Shown here: positions 33,338 through 42,699 of the stretch, in pieces
Position numbering within the stretch: position 1 is the stretch's first letter
Layout of the letters: every line of letters begins with the position of its first letter
DNA from: Planctomycetota bacterium
GTDB lineage: Bacteria; Planctomycetota; SZUA-567; H5-PLA8
Assembly (NCBI GenBank): GCA_027493525.1
Contig: JAOSKN010000003.1
Location: forward strand, 1,302,001-1,366,000
Direction of reading: 5' to 3'
Length of the DNA stretch: 64,000 bases
Translations under genes and position numbers: made by a program
The notes under the pieces: generated by a model
Told to the model about the DNA's origin: nothing
Database searches by the model: none
The model's input: only the letters and a program-made list of their open reading frames with translations

Positions 33338-34068
33338 TACAAGGACTCGTCGTGCTGAAAGCGCGCCAACGGGCAACCCGCGCAGCGGGCCGCCGGCCTG
33401 CAGTGGTCCTTCCCCGCGTTGACGATAAGCCCGTGATATTCGTTGTAGAGCTTCCGGCGCTTTGGCATGTGGGCTTCGAACATCGCGCGCAAGTCGTCGT
33501 ATGGCTCGTCGCCCGCGATGACGCGGTGCCGCTTCAGGATGCGCCGCGTGTAGGCGTCGATGACGAAGATGCGCCGGCCCAGCGCGTAAAGCAGGATGCT
33601 GTCGGCGGTCTCGCGCCCCAGTCCGTTCACGGACAAAAGCCGTTCGCGCAGGACCGGAGTGGGAATCGCGCGGAGGCTCTTCTCGTCGCCGCCGGCCTCG
33701 CGCATGAACCAGGCGAGAAAACTCTTGAGCCGCCGCGCCTTGACGTTGAAGTAGCCGGTGGGGCGGATCAGCTCGGCGACCCGTTCGTGCGAGGCCTCGT
33801 GGAGCGCGCGCGGCTCGAGCATCCGTTCGCGCTTCAGGCTCGCGATGGCCTTTACGACGTTGGTCCACGCGCAGTTCTGCGTCAGGATCGCGCCGACCAT
33901 CACCTCGAACGGCGTCTCTCCCGGCCACCAGCCTTGGGGCCCCCAGGCTTCATAGAGCGCGTCGTAGATGGCCGGCAGGACCTGGGCGGGATCGGCGGGG
34001 CGTTGCGCGCGGCGCGGTTTCACGAGCCCTTTGTAGCTCCCGCCCGCGCGTGCGGCAACGATCCTCAT
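33337..34068 (-). CDS. Endonuclease III-like (HhH-GPD) DNA glycosylase
   Basis: About 243 residues. It resembles the Nth/MutY superfamily: VGAILTQNCAWTNVVKAI (helical core), LLSVNGLGRETADSILLYALG (helix-hairpin-helix with GPD-like loop), then FVIDAYTRRILKRH with the catalytic-type Asp. The C-terminal Fe-S motif is incomplete. Three cysteines are present (HCRPAARCAGC), but the fourth expected after CPLxxx is absent (CPLARFQHDESL). The stop codon includes the last base of MITE copy A, so the native C-terminus may have been altered by insertion. The start at 34066-34068 is chosen by homology in length; a TTG at 34110 is possible. It would remove damaged bases in base-excision repair. Confidence 0.85.
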   Translation of the reverse strand: MRIVAARAGGSYKGLVKPRRAQRPADPAQVLPAIYDALYEAWGPQGWWPGETPFEVMVGAILTQNCAWTNVVKAIASLKRERMLEPRALHEASHERVAELIRPTGYFNVKARRLKSFLAWFMREAGGDEKSLRAIPTPVLRERLLSVNGLGRETADSILLYALGRRIFVIDAYTRRILKRHRVIAGDEPYDDLRAMFEAHMPKRRKLYNEYHGLIVNAGKDHCRPAARCAGCPLARFQHDESL

Positions 34069-34565
34069 TCGTACCGCGGGTGGCTCGTCCGCACGCAAGC
34101 CGAGCGGCAAGGGAGATCCGAAACAGGAAACGAGATATCCGAATCGGCCCGTTTCATCGCGTCCTCCGCCCCTCCGCGGTGAACGCCGCCCCGCTGCTTC
34201 ACGCGGAGCGCCTATACACGCGTCTGTTCACGATACCCTTCGAGCAAGGCCGCCGCGTGCCGTATAACGCCAAGCCTCCATAGCCTTGCTCCTGCATGCG
34301 GCCACGCAGGCAGCTTATGCACAGGTTCAGGGGCTCTTGCACAACCCCGCTGCGTCTCCTCGCCCCCTCAAGTCCATCCTCATTTGCCCGCAAGCTCGCA
34401 GCACTCCGCCTGCACAAATGACGGGAACGATTCCCCGCTGTCTTACCTCGAACTACAGAGCGACGACAAATCCCCTCCTCGGAGCACTCTTCGTAGCGGC
34501 CGGTTAGCGCTCCAAAATCCACACGGAATATGGCAGCAGGGCTCGCCGAAAGAACGTCCTTCGAT
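34069..34565. other. About 500-base intergenic region upstream of the NO reductase
   Basis: No credible gene. Short minus-strand frames here (for example 34199-34522) lack coding character, family motifs and a ribosome-binding site. Base composition falls towards the NO reductase. The last part holds the palindrome described separately. Confidence 0.5.
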
Positions 34566-34591
34566 ATATATGGAGTTTAACCTCCGTATAT
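34566..34591. promoter_or_regulatory. Palindromic operator candidate upstream of the NO reductase
   Basis: ATATATGGAG (34566-34575) and CTCCGTATAT (34582-34591) pair at 9 of 10 positions around a 6-base AT-rich spacer. The site ends 36 bases before the start codon, where a repressor or activator would act. It does not match the FNR/NNR box (TTGATnnnnATCAA), and I do not recognise a known NsrR or NorR site. Confidence 0.5.
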
Positions 34592-34627
34592 CTATTTAAA
34601 GGGAAGTGGCCAGGAGAGGAAGAAGAC

Positions 34628-36952
34628 GTGGCCAAACGACATTGGTGGAAAGTCTTGGTGGGCGTAATGGTTATTGGCGGAGCCGGCGTGCTCTTTATGG
34701 GTGTGCAGACGTACAAGGAAGCCCCTCCGCTTCCTTCCTTTGTCGGGCCCGATGGCGAGATAGTCATTTCGCGCGAACAGATCCTGGACGGCCAAGAAAT
34801 ATTCCAAAAGTATGCGCTCATGGAATACGGCAGTATGTTCGGCGATGGCGGCATGCGCGGACCTGACTTCACGGCGGAGGCACTCCACCGCATCGCGCTG
34901 GCCATGGAAGACCATTACACGGCGCTTGGCCGTGACTCCGAGACGACGCCGGCGCCTGGGCAGGTGCGAGAAAGCGTGAGGGAGCGGGTAAAACGCGAAC
35001 TCAAGGAAAACTCTTACTCGGCAGAGAAAGGCGAAGCCGCGCTCAGCGAGGGCCAAGCCGAGGCGTTTAAGATTCTGAAAGCGTATTACCGGGCAAAGTT
35101 CACCGCGCAGGAAGCGGAATCGTTCAAGCCCCTGAACTACATCGGCAACATGGCTGAAATTGACCGGCTTTCAGCCTTCTTCTTTTGGGGCGCCTGGGTA
35201 TGCTCCGCGCGCCGTCCAGGCCACGAGTCCAGTTATACCCATAACTGGCCATACGACGAACAGGCAGGCAACAACCTTACATCCGAATCCATTCTGTGGA
35301 GCGTGGTGGGATCGTTGAGCCTCATGCTTGCGTTGGGAATCGTCCTCTTCTATTTCGGCAGGTATCAGGATCACCGCTCGTGGCAGCCCTCCCGCGATGG
35401 CGAGGATATTGCCACGCTAGCCGCGGTCTCGGATGCCGCGCCCACGCCTACGCAACGGGCCACCTATAAGTTCTTCGCGGTCGCCATAGTCCTGTTTCTT
35501 CTTCAGGTCCTGGCTGGGATTCTGACGGTGCACGATTTCGTGGGATTTACCCATTTCTTCGGCCACGACATCGCGGAAACATTGCCGCTGCCGGTGGTAC
35601 GAAGCTGGCACGTGCAACTTTCGATCCTCTGGATAGCCACGACTTGGATCGCCGGCTCCATTTTTATTCTTCCCCGCATCTGCCGCCAGGAGCCGCCGCG
35701 GCAAAAACTTCTGGTCGATGCGCTCTTTCTCGTGTTGGCCTTGGTAGTCGCGGGGACTTTGGTGGGGGTCATCGCGGGGCCGAAAGGACTCTTGGGCGAA
35801 AACTGGCGCTTGTTGGGAAATCAAGGTTGGGAATTCGTGGAATTGGGCAAACTGTGGCAAGGCCTGCTCTTCGCTGGCCTCGCGCTATGGGCCTGGATTC
35901 TCGTTCGTGGAATCCAACCCGTCCTGTCTCAACTGCGGCCCTTCGAGCTGCCCCAGTGGATGCTTTACGTCGTGGTCGGCATTGTCGCCCTGTTCTGTTC
36001 GAGCTTTGTTGCCGGGCCGCGGACCAATTTCGTTATCGCCGATTTCTGGCGTTGGATGGTCATCCACATGTGGGCCGAGTGCTTCTTCGAAGTTTTCACG
36101 ACGGTCGTGATCGCATACTACATGGTGCTCATGGGTTTGATCGGGCGGGAGGCCGCCGGGCGCGTCGTCTATTTCGCTACGATACTATTCATTGGTTCGG
36201 GTTTTCTTGGCATTTCTCATAACTTCTATTGGAACGCGAAGCCCGAGGCGACGCTCGCCTTGGGCAGCGTCTTCTCGACCATGCAGGTCGTGCCCCTGAT
36301 CTTGCTCACCCTTGAGGCATGGAAATTCCGGCACTTGCCGGAAGTGGCTTTGCGAGCCGCATCCTCGGACAAACAGGCTCGTTTTGGCCTTGGCGAACCC
36401 TTTCTATTCCTCGTCGGCGTGAATTTCTGGAACTTCCTTGGGGCGGGCGTGTTTGGTTTCATCATCAATCTCCCCGTCATCAACTATTACGAACATGGCA
36501 CGTATCTGACGGTTAACCATGGGCATGCCGCTCTCATGGGCGTCTATGGGAACCTTTCCATCGCCGCCGTTTTGTTCTGTGGCAGGTATCTCATTCGCCC
36601 GGAGCGGTGGAACGGCGGACTGCTTCGCGTCTCCTTCTGGTCCATCAACTTGGGGTTGTTCTTAATGGTCTTGTTGGACCTGTTGCCTGCCGGAATCTAC
36701 CAGTTCAACGCGGTTCTCAAGGATGGTTTGTGGTCTGCTCGATCGCAGGCATTCATCCAGGGCGACGCATTCCAGACGCTGACCTGGATGCGAATTCTGG
36801 GAGGCGCCATTTTCGTACTGGGCGGCGTGATGCCATTGACGTGGTTCGTCGTAAGTCGTCTTGGCGCGCTGAAGGGACGTCCTGAAGTTGTGGGGGTCGG
36901 CCTGCCAAAGGGCGGGCTGGAAACCGCGGTGCCTTCGGCGACAGGCGATTGA
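34628..36952 (+). CDS. norZ: Quinol-dependent nitric oxide reductase (qNOR)
   Basis: qNOR reduces 2 NO to N2O in the cytoplasmic membrane, taking electrons from quinol. The 774-residue protein has the N-terminal NorC-like fused domain (one TM helix, then a periplasmic part with REQILDGQEIFQKYALMEYGSMFG) and about 12 further TM helices. Conserved haem-copper oxidase segments are visible: SWHVQLSILWIATTWIAGS, WRWMVIHMWAECFFEVF with the Glu typical of NORs, and YEHGTYLTVNHGHAALMGVY. The start GTG has GGAGAGG about 9 bases upstream. It is a single gene with no denitrification partners nearby, so NO detoxification is likely. Codon use is less GC-rich than in neighbouring genes. Confidence 0.95.
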   Translation: MAKRHWWKVLVGVMVIGGAGVLFMGVQTYKEAPPLPSFVGPDGEIVISREQILDGQEIFQKYALMEYGSMFGDGGMRGPDFTAEALHRIALAMEDHYTALGRDSETTPAPGQVRESVRERVKRELKENSYSAEKGEAALSEGQAEAFKILKAYYRAKFTAQEAESFKPLNYIGNMAEIDRLSAFFFWGAWVCSARRPGHESSYTHNWPYDEQAGNNLTSESILWSVVGSLSLMLALGIVLFYFGRYQDHRSWQPSRDGEDIATLAAVSDAAPTPTQRATYKFFAVAIVLFLLQVLAGILTVHDFVGFTHFFGHDIAETLPLPVVRSWHVQLSILWIATTWIAGSIFILPRICRQEPPRQKLLVDALFLVLALVVAGTLVGVIAGPKGLLGENWRLLGNQGWEFVELGKLWQGLLFAGLALWAWILVRGIQPVLSQLRPFELPQWMLYVVVGIVALFCSSFVAGPRTNFVIADFWRWMVIHMWAECFFEVFTTVVIAYYMVLMGLIGREAAGRVVYFATILFIGSGFLGISHNFYWNAKPEATLALGSVFSTMQVVPLILLTLEAWKFRHLPEVALRAASSDKQARFGLGEPFLFLVGVNFWNFLGAGVFGFIINLPVINYYEHGTYLTVNHGHAALMGVYGNLSIAAVLFCGRYLIRPERWNGGLLRVSFWSINLGLFLMVLLDLLPAGIYQFNAVLKDGLWSARSQAFIQGDAFQTLTWMRILGGAIFVLGGVMPLTWFVVSRLGALKGRPEVVGVGLPKGGLETAVPSATGD

Positions 36953-36983
36953 GGACGCTGGTTGTGCGGCGAGCGACGGCGAC

Positions 36984-38633
36984 ATGAGGAAAAAACACAT
37001 GCGGTGGATGTCATGGGCGTGGATCTTATTCGGACCGTTGGCCGGCTTTGCGGGGGAGCAGGGCTCTGCGCCTGCCGGGGCGCCTGGCAATTGGACGCGT
37101 GACCAAGCCGCCCATTTGCTGCGTCGCGCAGGATTCGGGGGATGTTACAAGGACATTGGCAGCTTGCATGCCATGGGGCGGGATAAAGCCGTAGATTACT
37201 TGGTCGATTTCGAAAAAATACCGCAAACCGTTCCAGACTATCCGGGTCGCCGACTAAACCCCAAGCTTCAGGGAATTGGCCGGAAGCTGTCTCCCGAGGA
37301 CCGCAGAAGCCTAGGCGATATTCTGCGCCGCATTGAAAACGGCCATATGCAGGCTCTTCGGGAGTGGTGGGTGCGAAAAATGATCCTGACGCCTCGACCC
37401 TTTGAAGAGAAGATGACCCTCTTCTGGCACGGCCATTTCTGCAGCGGCTTCGAGGAAGTCAGGCGATGGGATTTCATGTTCGAGCAAAATCGATTGTTGC
37501 GCCGAATGTGCCTGGGCTCGTTTCGCGACCTGACTCTCGCCATTAGCAAAGATCCGGCCATGCTGGTCTACTTGGATGGAAACCTGAGCACCAAAGGCAA
37601 ACCGAACGAGAATTTCGCCAGGGAACTCATGGAATTGTTCACGCTCGGCGAAGGCGTCGTTTACACCGAAAAGGATGTCCTGGAAGCGGCGCGGGCGTTG
37701 ACAGGTTGGCGGGTGAAGCCCGGTCAGGCGGGGTCCGAGTTCGCTCGAGACCGGCACGATGACGGCGAAAAAGAATTCCTGGGGGAAAAGGGGCGCTGGG
37801 GTCTGGAGGACATTGTGGACCGCGTTCTTAAAACGCCGGAATGCTCGAAGTTTCTGGCTGCTAAGCTGCTGGTTTTTTTGTCATACGCGATCCTCCTGCC
37901 GGGGAGATTGAACGCGTGGCCGGGAAGCTGCGCGACACCGATTATAACCTGCGCGAAACCGTCCGATTTATGTTCAAGAGCGATTTCTTCTATAGCCGGG
38001 ATGTCCTCGCGGCACAGATCAAATCGCCCGTCGAACTCGTTATTGGATCCTATCGGGCCTTGGAAATGGAGCCGGTGAATGCAAGACTGATCTATCAAGA
38101 TATCCGCGGCATGGGCTTGGATCTCTTTCAGCCTCCCGATGTGGATGGCTGGGACGGTGGCAGGTCTTGGATCAACACCAGCACCCTGTTTAACCGCTAT
38201 AATTTCGGGGCGCGCCTATTGGGGCAGATACCGGGTTTGTCGCGTGCAGGAACCGAAATGCTCGATAACCCAACGGCTGAACCCGCCCGAAAAATGGTCG
38301 AGCGGATGCTTCAGGATCTTAGCGCTGACGGCCGAAAAGATCCTTCAAGAGGCGTTGGAAGACGAGATGCTGCCGCTGACGTTTTCCAAACCATGGCAGT
38401 CGTTCGATCCCATGCCTATCGTGCAAAAGCATGCCCTGAAAACGCCCGTGGAAGCCGTACTCCATTTTCAAGAGCGCTTGCTTCCGGTAGTTCCAGATCA
38501 AGAAAAGGCCGTTGTTCTGCTTGGCAGCTTGGTGGAAGGGGGCAAGCTGACATTACAGGATCCCGAATCGGTCCAACGCATACGGCATTTGGTGCACTTA
38601 ATCATGAGCATGCCGGAATTTCAGCTCAATTGA
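36984..38633 (+). CDS. DUF1800-family protein (two opposing frame breaks)
   Basis: The family is usually exported and almost always paired with a DUF1501 gene. The start at 36984 gives a signal-like N-terminus (MRWMSWAWILFGPLAGFAGE). DUF1800 motifs are clear: HLLRRAGFGG, MTLFWHGHFCSGFEEV, NENFARELMELFTLGEGVYTEKDV-like sequence, and SPVELVIGS...FQPPDVDGWDGGRSW. The frame is lost at the T7 run 37873-37879 (eight T's would restore it) and returns to the original frame between about 38310 and 38335, where no homopolymer is obvious. The net length (about 549 residues) is normal. It is either two sequence errors or a recently broken gene. The DUF1501 gene follows after 42 bases. Confidence 0.8.
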
Positions 38634-38675
38634 GATGGGCGGCAGAGGATTCGTCCCTTTGAGGAGTGCCCGAAC

Positions 38676-39941
38676 ATGCGTCAGGTGCACGGTTTTAGCC
38701 GCCGGGAGTTTCTCCGGCAAGGCGGAGTAGGGTTGTTTGGGCTGGCCGTCACGGCCCCGGCATTTCTTAATGCACTGGCCCGGGAAGCGTGCGCGGCCCC
38801 AGATGCGGATGAGCGCATTCTGGTAGTCATACAACTGGCCGGAGGAAACGATGGCCTTAATACGATCGTGCCCATACGCGACGATGCTTATTATAAACTT
38901 CGCCCCAATTTGTCGCTTAAGGAGAAGGATCTGCTGAAGGGCGGGGATGACTTCGCTTTTCATGCCTCTTGCGCGGGGCTCAAGGCGCTTTACGACAACG
39001 CACAACTGTCAATCGTGCAAAATGTGGGATATCCCAATCCTAACCGCAGTCACTTTACGGCTACCGATATCTGGGAAACTGCAAGTCCCGATGGAGTACA
39101 ACACCGCGGTTGGCTTGGGCGGTTCTTCGATGCGCAGTGTAAGGGCGCCGAGCGCGTTACGCCCGAGAGCGCGATCGCGCTCACTCAAGAGGCGCCATTG
39201 ACCCTTCAGGGCATGAAGTACATACCGGTCGCGTTCTCCACTCCCGAGGAACTGGATTGGAAGCAGGGACGCTATCCGCACCTTAAGAAGGCTTTTGAAA
39301 AGATAAGCGTCGCGCCGGAAGTCAATATTGGCGTTGCGCGTACTCGCCCCACGCTACAGGGCGAGTTGGACTACCTCGAACGTGTTAGTCTGGACGCGCA
39401 GATTTGCGCGGAAAAAATTAAGGACGCTTGCCATGCCAAGGGCCGAGTGGCATTCCCGGAACACCGCTTGGGACGATCGTTTGAATATGTCGCCAAACTG
39501 ATTCATGCCCGGATGAAGACGCGGATTTTTTACATACATCAAGGCGGATACGACACGCATACGCAGCAGCCAGATCGGCATGCAAAATTGCTGCAGGAGC
39601 TCAGCGACAGCCTGAAGGCGTTTATTGACGATCTGGCCGAGCAGCGGAATTTGGAACGCGTGCTCGTCATGACCTTCACGGAGTTCGGACGGCGCGTCGG
39701 GGAGAACGGCTCACGAGGCACCGACCATGGGGCTGCGGGGCCGATGTTCTTGCTGGGCGGTCCCATTATAGCCGGGCGGCACGGTGGAAACCCGGATCTG
39801 GTGAACTTAAATCGCGGCGATCTTGTGCACAAAATCGACTTCAGACAGGTCTATGCCGACGTCATTACAAACTGGCTCAAGGCGGACGCCACGCAAATCT
39901 TGGGACAGGCATTTAGCCCACCGGGAGTTATTCGCCTCTAA
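38676..39941 (+). CDS. DUF1501-family exported protein
   Basis: A 421-residue protein with a Tat-type signal (SRREFLRQGGVGLFGLAV) and cleavage near ACA, so it is exported folded. Family motifs follow: LVVIQLAGGNDGLNTIVPI, SHFTATDIWETA, YIHQGGYDTHTQQ, MTFTEFGRRVGENGSRGTDHG and a C-terminal YADVITNWL. The fold belongs to the alkaline-phosphatase/sulfatase superfamily. The biochemical role is not established. Length is normal and the frame intact. It pairs with the upstream DUF1800 gene, as in many planctomycetes and other bacteria. Like that gene and the NO reductase, it is less GC-rich than the rest of the window. Confidence 0.92.
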   Translation: MRQVHGFSRREFLRQGGVGLFGLAVTAPAFLNALAREACAAPDADERILVVIQLAGGNDGLNTIVPIRDDAYYKLRPNLSLKEKDLLKGGDDFAFHASCAGLKALYDNAQLSIVQNVGYPNPNRSHFTATDIWETASPDGVQHRGWLGRFFDAQCKGAERVTPESAIALTQEAPLTLQGMKYIPVAFSTPEELDWKQGRYPHLKKAFEKISVAPEVNIGVARTRPTLQGELDYLERVSLDAQICAEKIKDACHAKGRVAFPEHRLGRSFEYVAKLIHARMKTRIFYIHQGGYDTHTQQPDRHAKLLQELSDSLKAFIDDLAEQRNLERVLVMTFTEFGRRVGENGSRGTDHGAAGPMFLLGGPIIAGRHGGNPDLVNLNRGDLVHKIDFRQVYADVITNWLKADATQILGQAFSPPGVIRL

Positions 39942-40316
39942 AGGGCCATCCGTGACATTCAGTTCTGGGGTCGTTGTAGGCATCTTCGCCGAAGACGCAC
40001 GGCGTGAAATTCATTCACGGCAGCACCCGCCGCGACCGCCAGCGCCAGCGGTGTGGACAGGCGAAAACGGAACCAGGGGCGTTTCATGCGGCAAGTGCGA
40101 GCCTCCCATCCTGCGACGGAATATCCCAGACCTGCAGCCCGTTGAAAAAATGGGGCGCGGTCAGGAAACGAGCGATTTTTGTCCTGACCGAGGCGCGACC
40201 TAGGAGCATATTCAGAGGAGCTCTGTGACGAGGGAGCGACGAAGGGCTGGGCAAAAAGCGCCGTTTCATGGCCCGCACTCTTGTTCAACGGGCGGCTAGC
40301 TAGGGGCGCGGGAAAA
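39942..40316. other. 375-base gap holding a remnant of a small membrane-protein gene
   Basis: No intact gene. It contains the short minus-strand remnant at 39962-40087 described separately. The rest has no recognisable signal. Confidence 0.4.
39962..40087 (-). pseudogene. 5' remnant of a gene related to the small membrane protein at 40894
   Basis: The minus strand encodes MKRPWFRFRLSTPLALAVAA and then degenerates into an Arg-rich tail that soon ends. The start matches the N-terminus of the intact protein at 40894-41268 (KRRWFQLHLSTCVALMIVAG) in spacing and character. The downstream two thirds are missing. It is best read as a truncated paralogue. Confidence 0.4.
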
Positions 40317-40793
40317 TCAAGGTAGCTTGCTTAGCTTCCGCAGCACCTGATCCATGCGCTGCAAGAACGCCGAACGGTCCCGCTTGTCGAATGGCGCCGG
40401 CCCGCCCGCCGCCATGCCCATCTCGCGCAGCTTGGCGAGGATCTCGCGCCGCGCGACGGCCTCCCCGATCGAAGCCTCGCTGAACTCGCCGCCCTTGAAG
40501 TCCAGCACGCGCGCGCCCGCCTTCACGCAGCGCGAAGCCAGGGGGATATCCGCCGTGACCACCAGGTCCCCCGCCCTGGCCCGCTCGGCGATCCAGTCGT
40601 CCGCCGCGTCGAACCCGCCGTCCACGACGACCAGCTCGAGCCCATCCCCTTTGGGGATATTCATGCCCGAATTTGAGACGTAAAAAACCGTCCATTTGCA
40701 GCGCAGCGCCACCCGCGCCACCTCCGCCTTCACCGGACACGCGTCCGCATCGACGAAGATCTGTCCCACCTGGTTCCCCATGGCGCGATCCAT
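40317..40793 (-). CDS. UPF0178 (YaiI/YqxD) family protein
   Basis: A 158-residue protein of the DUF188 family, a PIN/NYN-like nuclease fold of unknown role. Family motifs are present: QIFVDADACPVKAEVARVA, FYVSNSGM, VVDGGFDAADDWIAERARAGDLVVTADIPLAS, and GGPAPFDKRDRSAFLQRMD near the end. The conserved Asp residues in the first and middle motifs would form the metal site. Length is normal. Two in-frame starts four codons apart (40793, 40781) cannot be separated. It stands alone, downstream of the small membrane protein on the same strand. Confidence 0.9.
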   Translation of the reverse strand: MDRAMGNQVGQIFVDADACPVKAEVARVALRCKWTVFYVSNSGMNIPKGDGLELVVVDGGFDAADDWIAERARAGDLVVTADIPLASRCVKAGARVLDFKGGEFSEASIGEAVARREILAKLREMGMAAGGPAPFDKRDRSAFLQRMDQVLRKLSKLP

Positions 40794-40893
40794 GCCTGCG
40801 CGTCCCCATCATGCCATAATCAGGGCCCCTTCCGCCACACACCGTCCGCAGCCTCCAAGGCAGCAACGAAATCCCAGTCGCTTGGGCTCGTGC

Positions 40894-41268
40894 TTATCGC
40901 TCGCTCCTGCGCGCAAGGTATTCGAGCGGTAGCGCAACAGCGGCGAGGATGGCGAGGGCGACAAGAACGTTCCAAACCAGATTCCGGCCGTAGGTTGCGG
41001 TCAGCGCATTAAGTTGATTGGTGAACTCTAATCCATCCAAGTAGAACGAGTAAGCGCCTAGGTTAATATGCTCATTCTCAATTTGCGCAGGCGGCTGATT
41101 CGCAATAGTCCAAGGCCAACCGTAAACCTTGATTGGAGGTCTTGCGAGGGTGATGACTGCCGATCCAGGTCGCATGTTCGACCACAATATCAATCCCGCC
41201 ACGATCATCAGCGCCACGCACGTGCTCAGGTGAAGCTGGAACCAGCGGCGCTTGCGCGGCGTGTCCAT
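40894..41268 (-). CDS. Small two-helix membrane protein of planctomycete type
   Basis: A 124-residue protein with a basic, aromatic N-terminus (MDTPRKRRWFQLHLSTCVAL) leading straight into a TM helix (about 13-31). A loop of about 65 residues follows, then a second TM helix (about 98-117) and a basic end (YLARRSER). This layout is common among uncharacterised small proteins in planctomycetes. Function is unknown. Base composition is more AT-rich than its neighbours. The start ATG is at 41266-41268 and the ribosome-binding site is weak. A truncated relative lies at 39962-40087. Confidence 0.65.
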   Translation of the reverse strand: MDTPRKRRWFQLHLSTCVALMIVAGLILWSNMRPGSAVITLARPPIKVYGWPWTIANQPPAQIENEHINLGAYSFYLDGLEFTNQLNALTATYGRNLVWNVLVALAILAAVALPLEYLARRSER

Positions 41269-41443
41269 TACCAGGCAACCCTGTTGAGTAGAGTCCCTGA
41301 AGCCCCGAATACACCAACCTGTGGCTACGCTTCAACGTTCGTTTGTTACGAATAGGTTACGAAATTCTTACCCGCGGCACGACCCTCCCGAGCCGTGCCG
41401 CTCAACTAACCTCGCAACCTCTTCAAACGCCAGTCCTTAAAAA

Positions 41444-41530
41444 TGGTGGGCAGGGAGGGATTTGAACCCCCGTAGACTTTCGTCGACAGATTTACAGTCT
41501 GTTGCCTTTGACCGCTCGGCCACCTGCCCA
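41444..41530 (-). tRNA. tRNA-Tyr (anticodon GTA), CCA encoded
   Basis: A complete class II tRNA. The acceptor stem TGGGCAG pairs fully with CTGCCCA. The D arm (GGCCGAGCGGTCAAAGGC), anticodon loop CTGTAAA with GTA, long variable arm (GTCGACGAAAGTCTAC) and T arm with TTCAAAT are all present. CCA is encoded at 41446-41444. Confidence 0.96.
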
Positions 41531-41691
41531 CGCGCACGGCTTCGGAGAATCCGCCTGGTGGGAGCAACATACTTAGCGCCTCGCTCGAAACTTGCAAGTA
41601 CGACACGCGGCTTGAACCGTCCAAAACGCCCGGCCGGATCCCCCGCCCCGCGCTATACTCCGCGCTCGGCCCGAACCCAGAGGACGCCGCC

Positions 41692-42699
41692 ATGGGCGTT
41701 ACGCCTTCGCGAGTCGCATGCGAACGCTTCGAGAGCGCCGCGCTGAAGGGCAACCCGCTCGACGACCCGCACGCGCGGACGCTCCCCGTCTACCTCCCGC
41801 CGGGCTACGACGAGGGCGGCGAGCGCTACCCGGTCGTCTTCATCCTCGCCGGCTACACCGGGCGCGGCGCGAACTACCTCGAAGAGAAGGCCTGGGACGA
41901 GACCTTCACGCAGCGCATGGACCGGCTGATTTCGAGCGGCGCATGCCGCCCGATGCTTGTCGCCTTTCCCGATGCCTTCACGCGCTACGGCGGTTCGCAG
42001 TACCTCAACAGCCCCGCCGTCGGGCGCTACGCCGATTACATCCTCGAACTCGTCGCGCACGTGGACGCCACCTTCCGCACGCGGGCCGGGCGCGAGCACC
42101 GCGCGGTCGCGGGGAAGTCCTCCGGCGGCTACGGCGCGCTGACGCTGGGGATGCGCCACTCGGATGTCTTCGGACTCGTCGCGGACCACTCCGGCGACAA
42201 GGGTTTCGAACTCTGTTACAAGCCGGACTTTCCCAAGTTCGCGCGCGCCGCGGCGAAGTTCGGCGACATCGCGAAGGTGCTCGCCGATCCGCGGAGCGTA
42301 CGCGAGCGCGACGGCGCGTTCTTCGACTTGCTGAACATCGCGGCCATGTCGGCCTGCTACGGACCCCACCCCGGCGCGCTGCTGGGCTTCGACCTGCCGG
42401 TGGATCCGGAAACCTGCGCGCTGCGCCCCGAGGTCTGGGCGCGCTGGGAGGCGCAGGATCCGCTTTTCATGCTCGAAGACACGCAGGTCCGGCAGGCGCT
42501 CCAGAGCCTGCGGCTGCTCTATTTCGACTGCGGGAACAGGGACGAATTCAACCTGCATTTCGGCTGCAGGCAGTTCAAGCGCAGGCTCGAGGAGTTCGGG
42601 ATCACGCATCACTACGAGGAATTCGACGGGACGCACCGCAACACGACTTGGCGCTACGATACGTCGCTGGCGCTCATCTCGAGGGCGATGCCTGCTTGA
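41692..42699 (+). CDS. Alpha/beta-hydrolase esterase (FrmB/EstD-like)
   Basis: A 335-residue cytoplasmic esterase. The fold is recognisable from RTLPVYLPPGYDEGGERYPVVFILAG near the N-terminus. The nucleophile elbow GKSSGGYGAL carries the catalytic Ser (about residue 144), followed by LYFDCGNRDEFN with the acid and a C-terminal FDGTHRNTTW with the His. It resembles the putative-esterase family that includes S-formylglutathione hydrolase FrmB and mycolyltransferase-like proteins. The substrate is unknown. GAGGA 7 bases upstream supports the start. There is no signal peptide. It is followed by an M20 peptidase gene after 113 bases. Confidence 0.85.
   Translation: MGVTPSRVACERFESAALKGNPLDDPHARTLPVYLPPGYDEGGERYPVVFILAGYTGRGANYLEEKAWDETFTQRMDRLISSGACRPMLVAFPDAFTRYGGSQYLNSPAVGRYADYILELVAHVDATFRTRAGREHRAVAGKSSGGYGALTLGMRHSDVFGLVADHSGDKGFELCYKPDFPKFARAAAKFGDIAKVLADPRSVRERDGAFFDLLNIAAMSACYGPHPGALLGFDLPVDPETCALRPEVWARWEAQDPLFMLEDTQVRQALQSLRLLYFDCGNRDEFNLHFGCRQFKRRLEEFGITHHYEEFDGTHRNTTWRYDTSLALISRAMPA

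Noticed and set aside
32669..33928. A single minus-strand frame of 419 codons that includes YjbQ
   Set aside because: Only its last 133 codons are YjbQ; the rest overlaps the MITE-like element and the glycosylase gene out of frame.
34199..34522. Minus-strand 107-codon frame upstream of the NO reductase
   Set aside because: No ribosome-binding site, no motif, and irregular composition.
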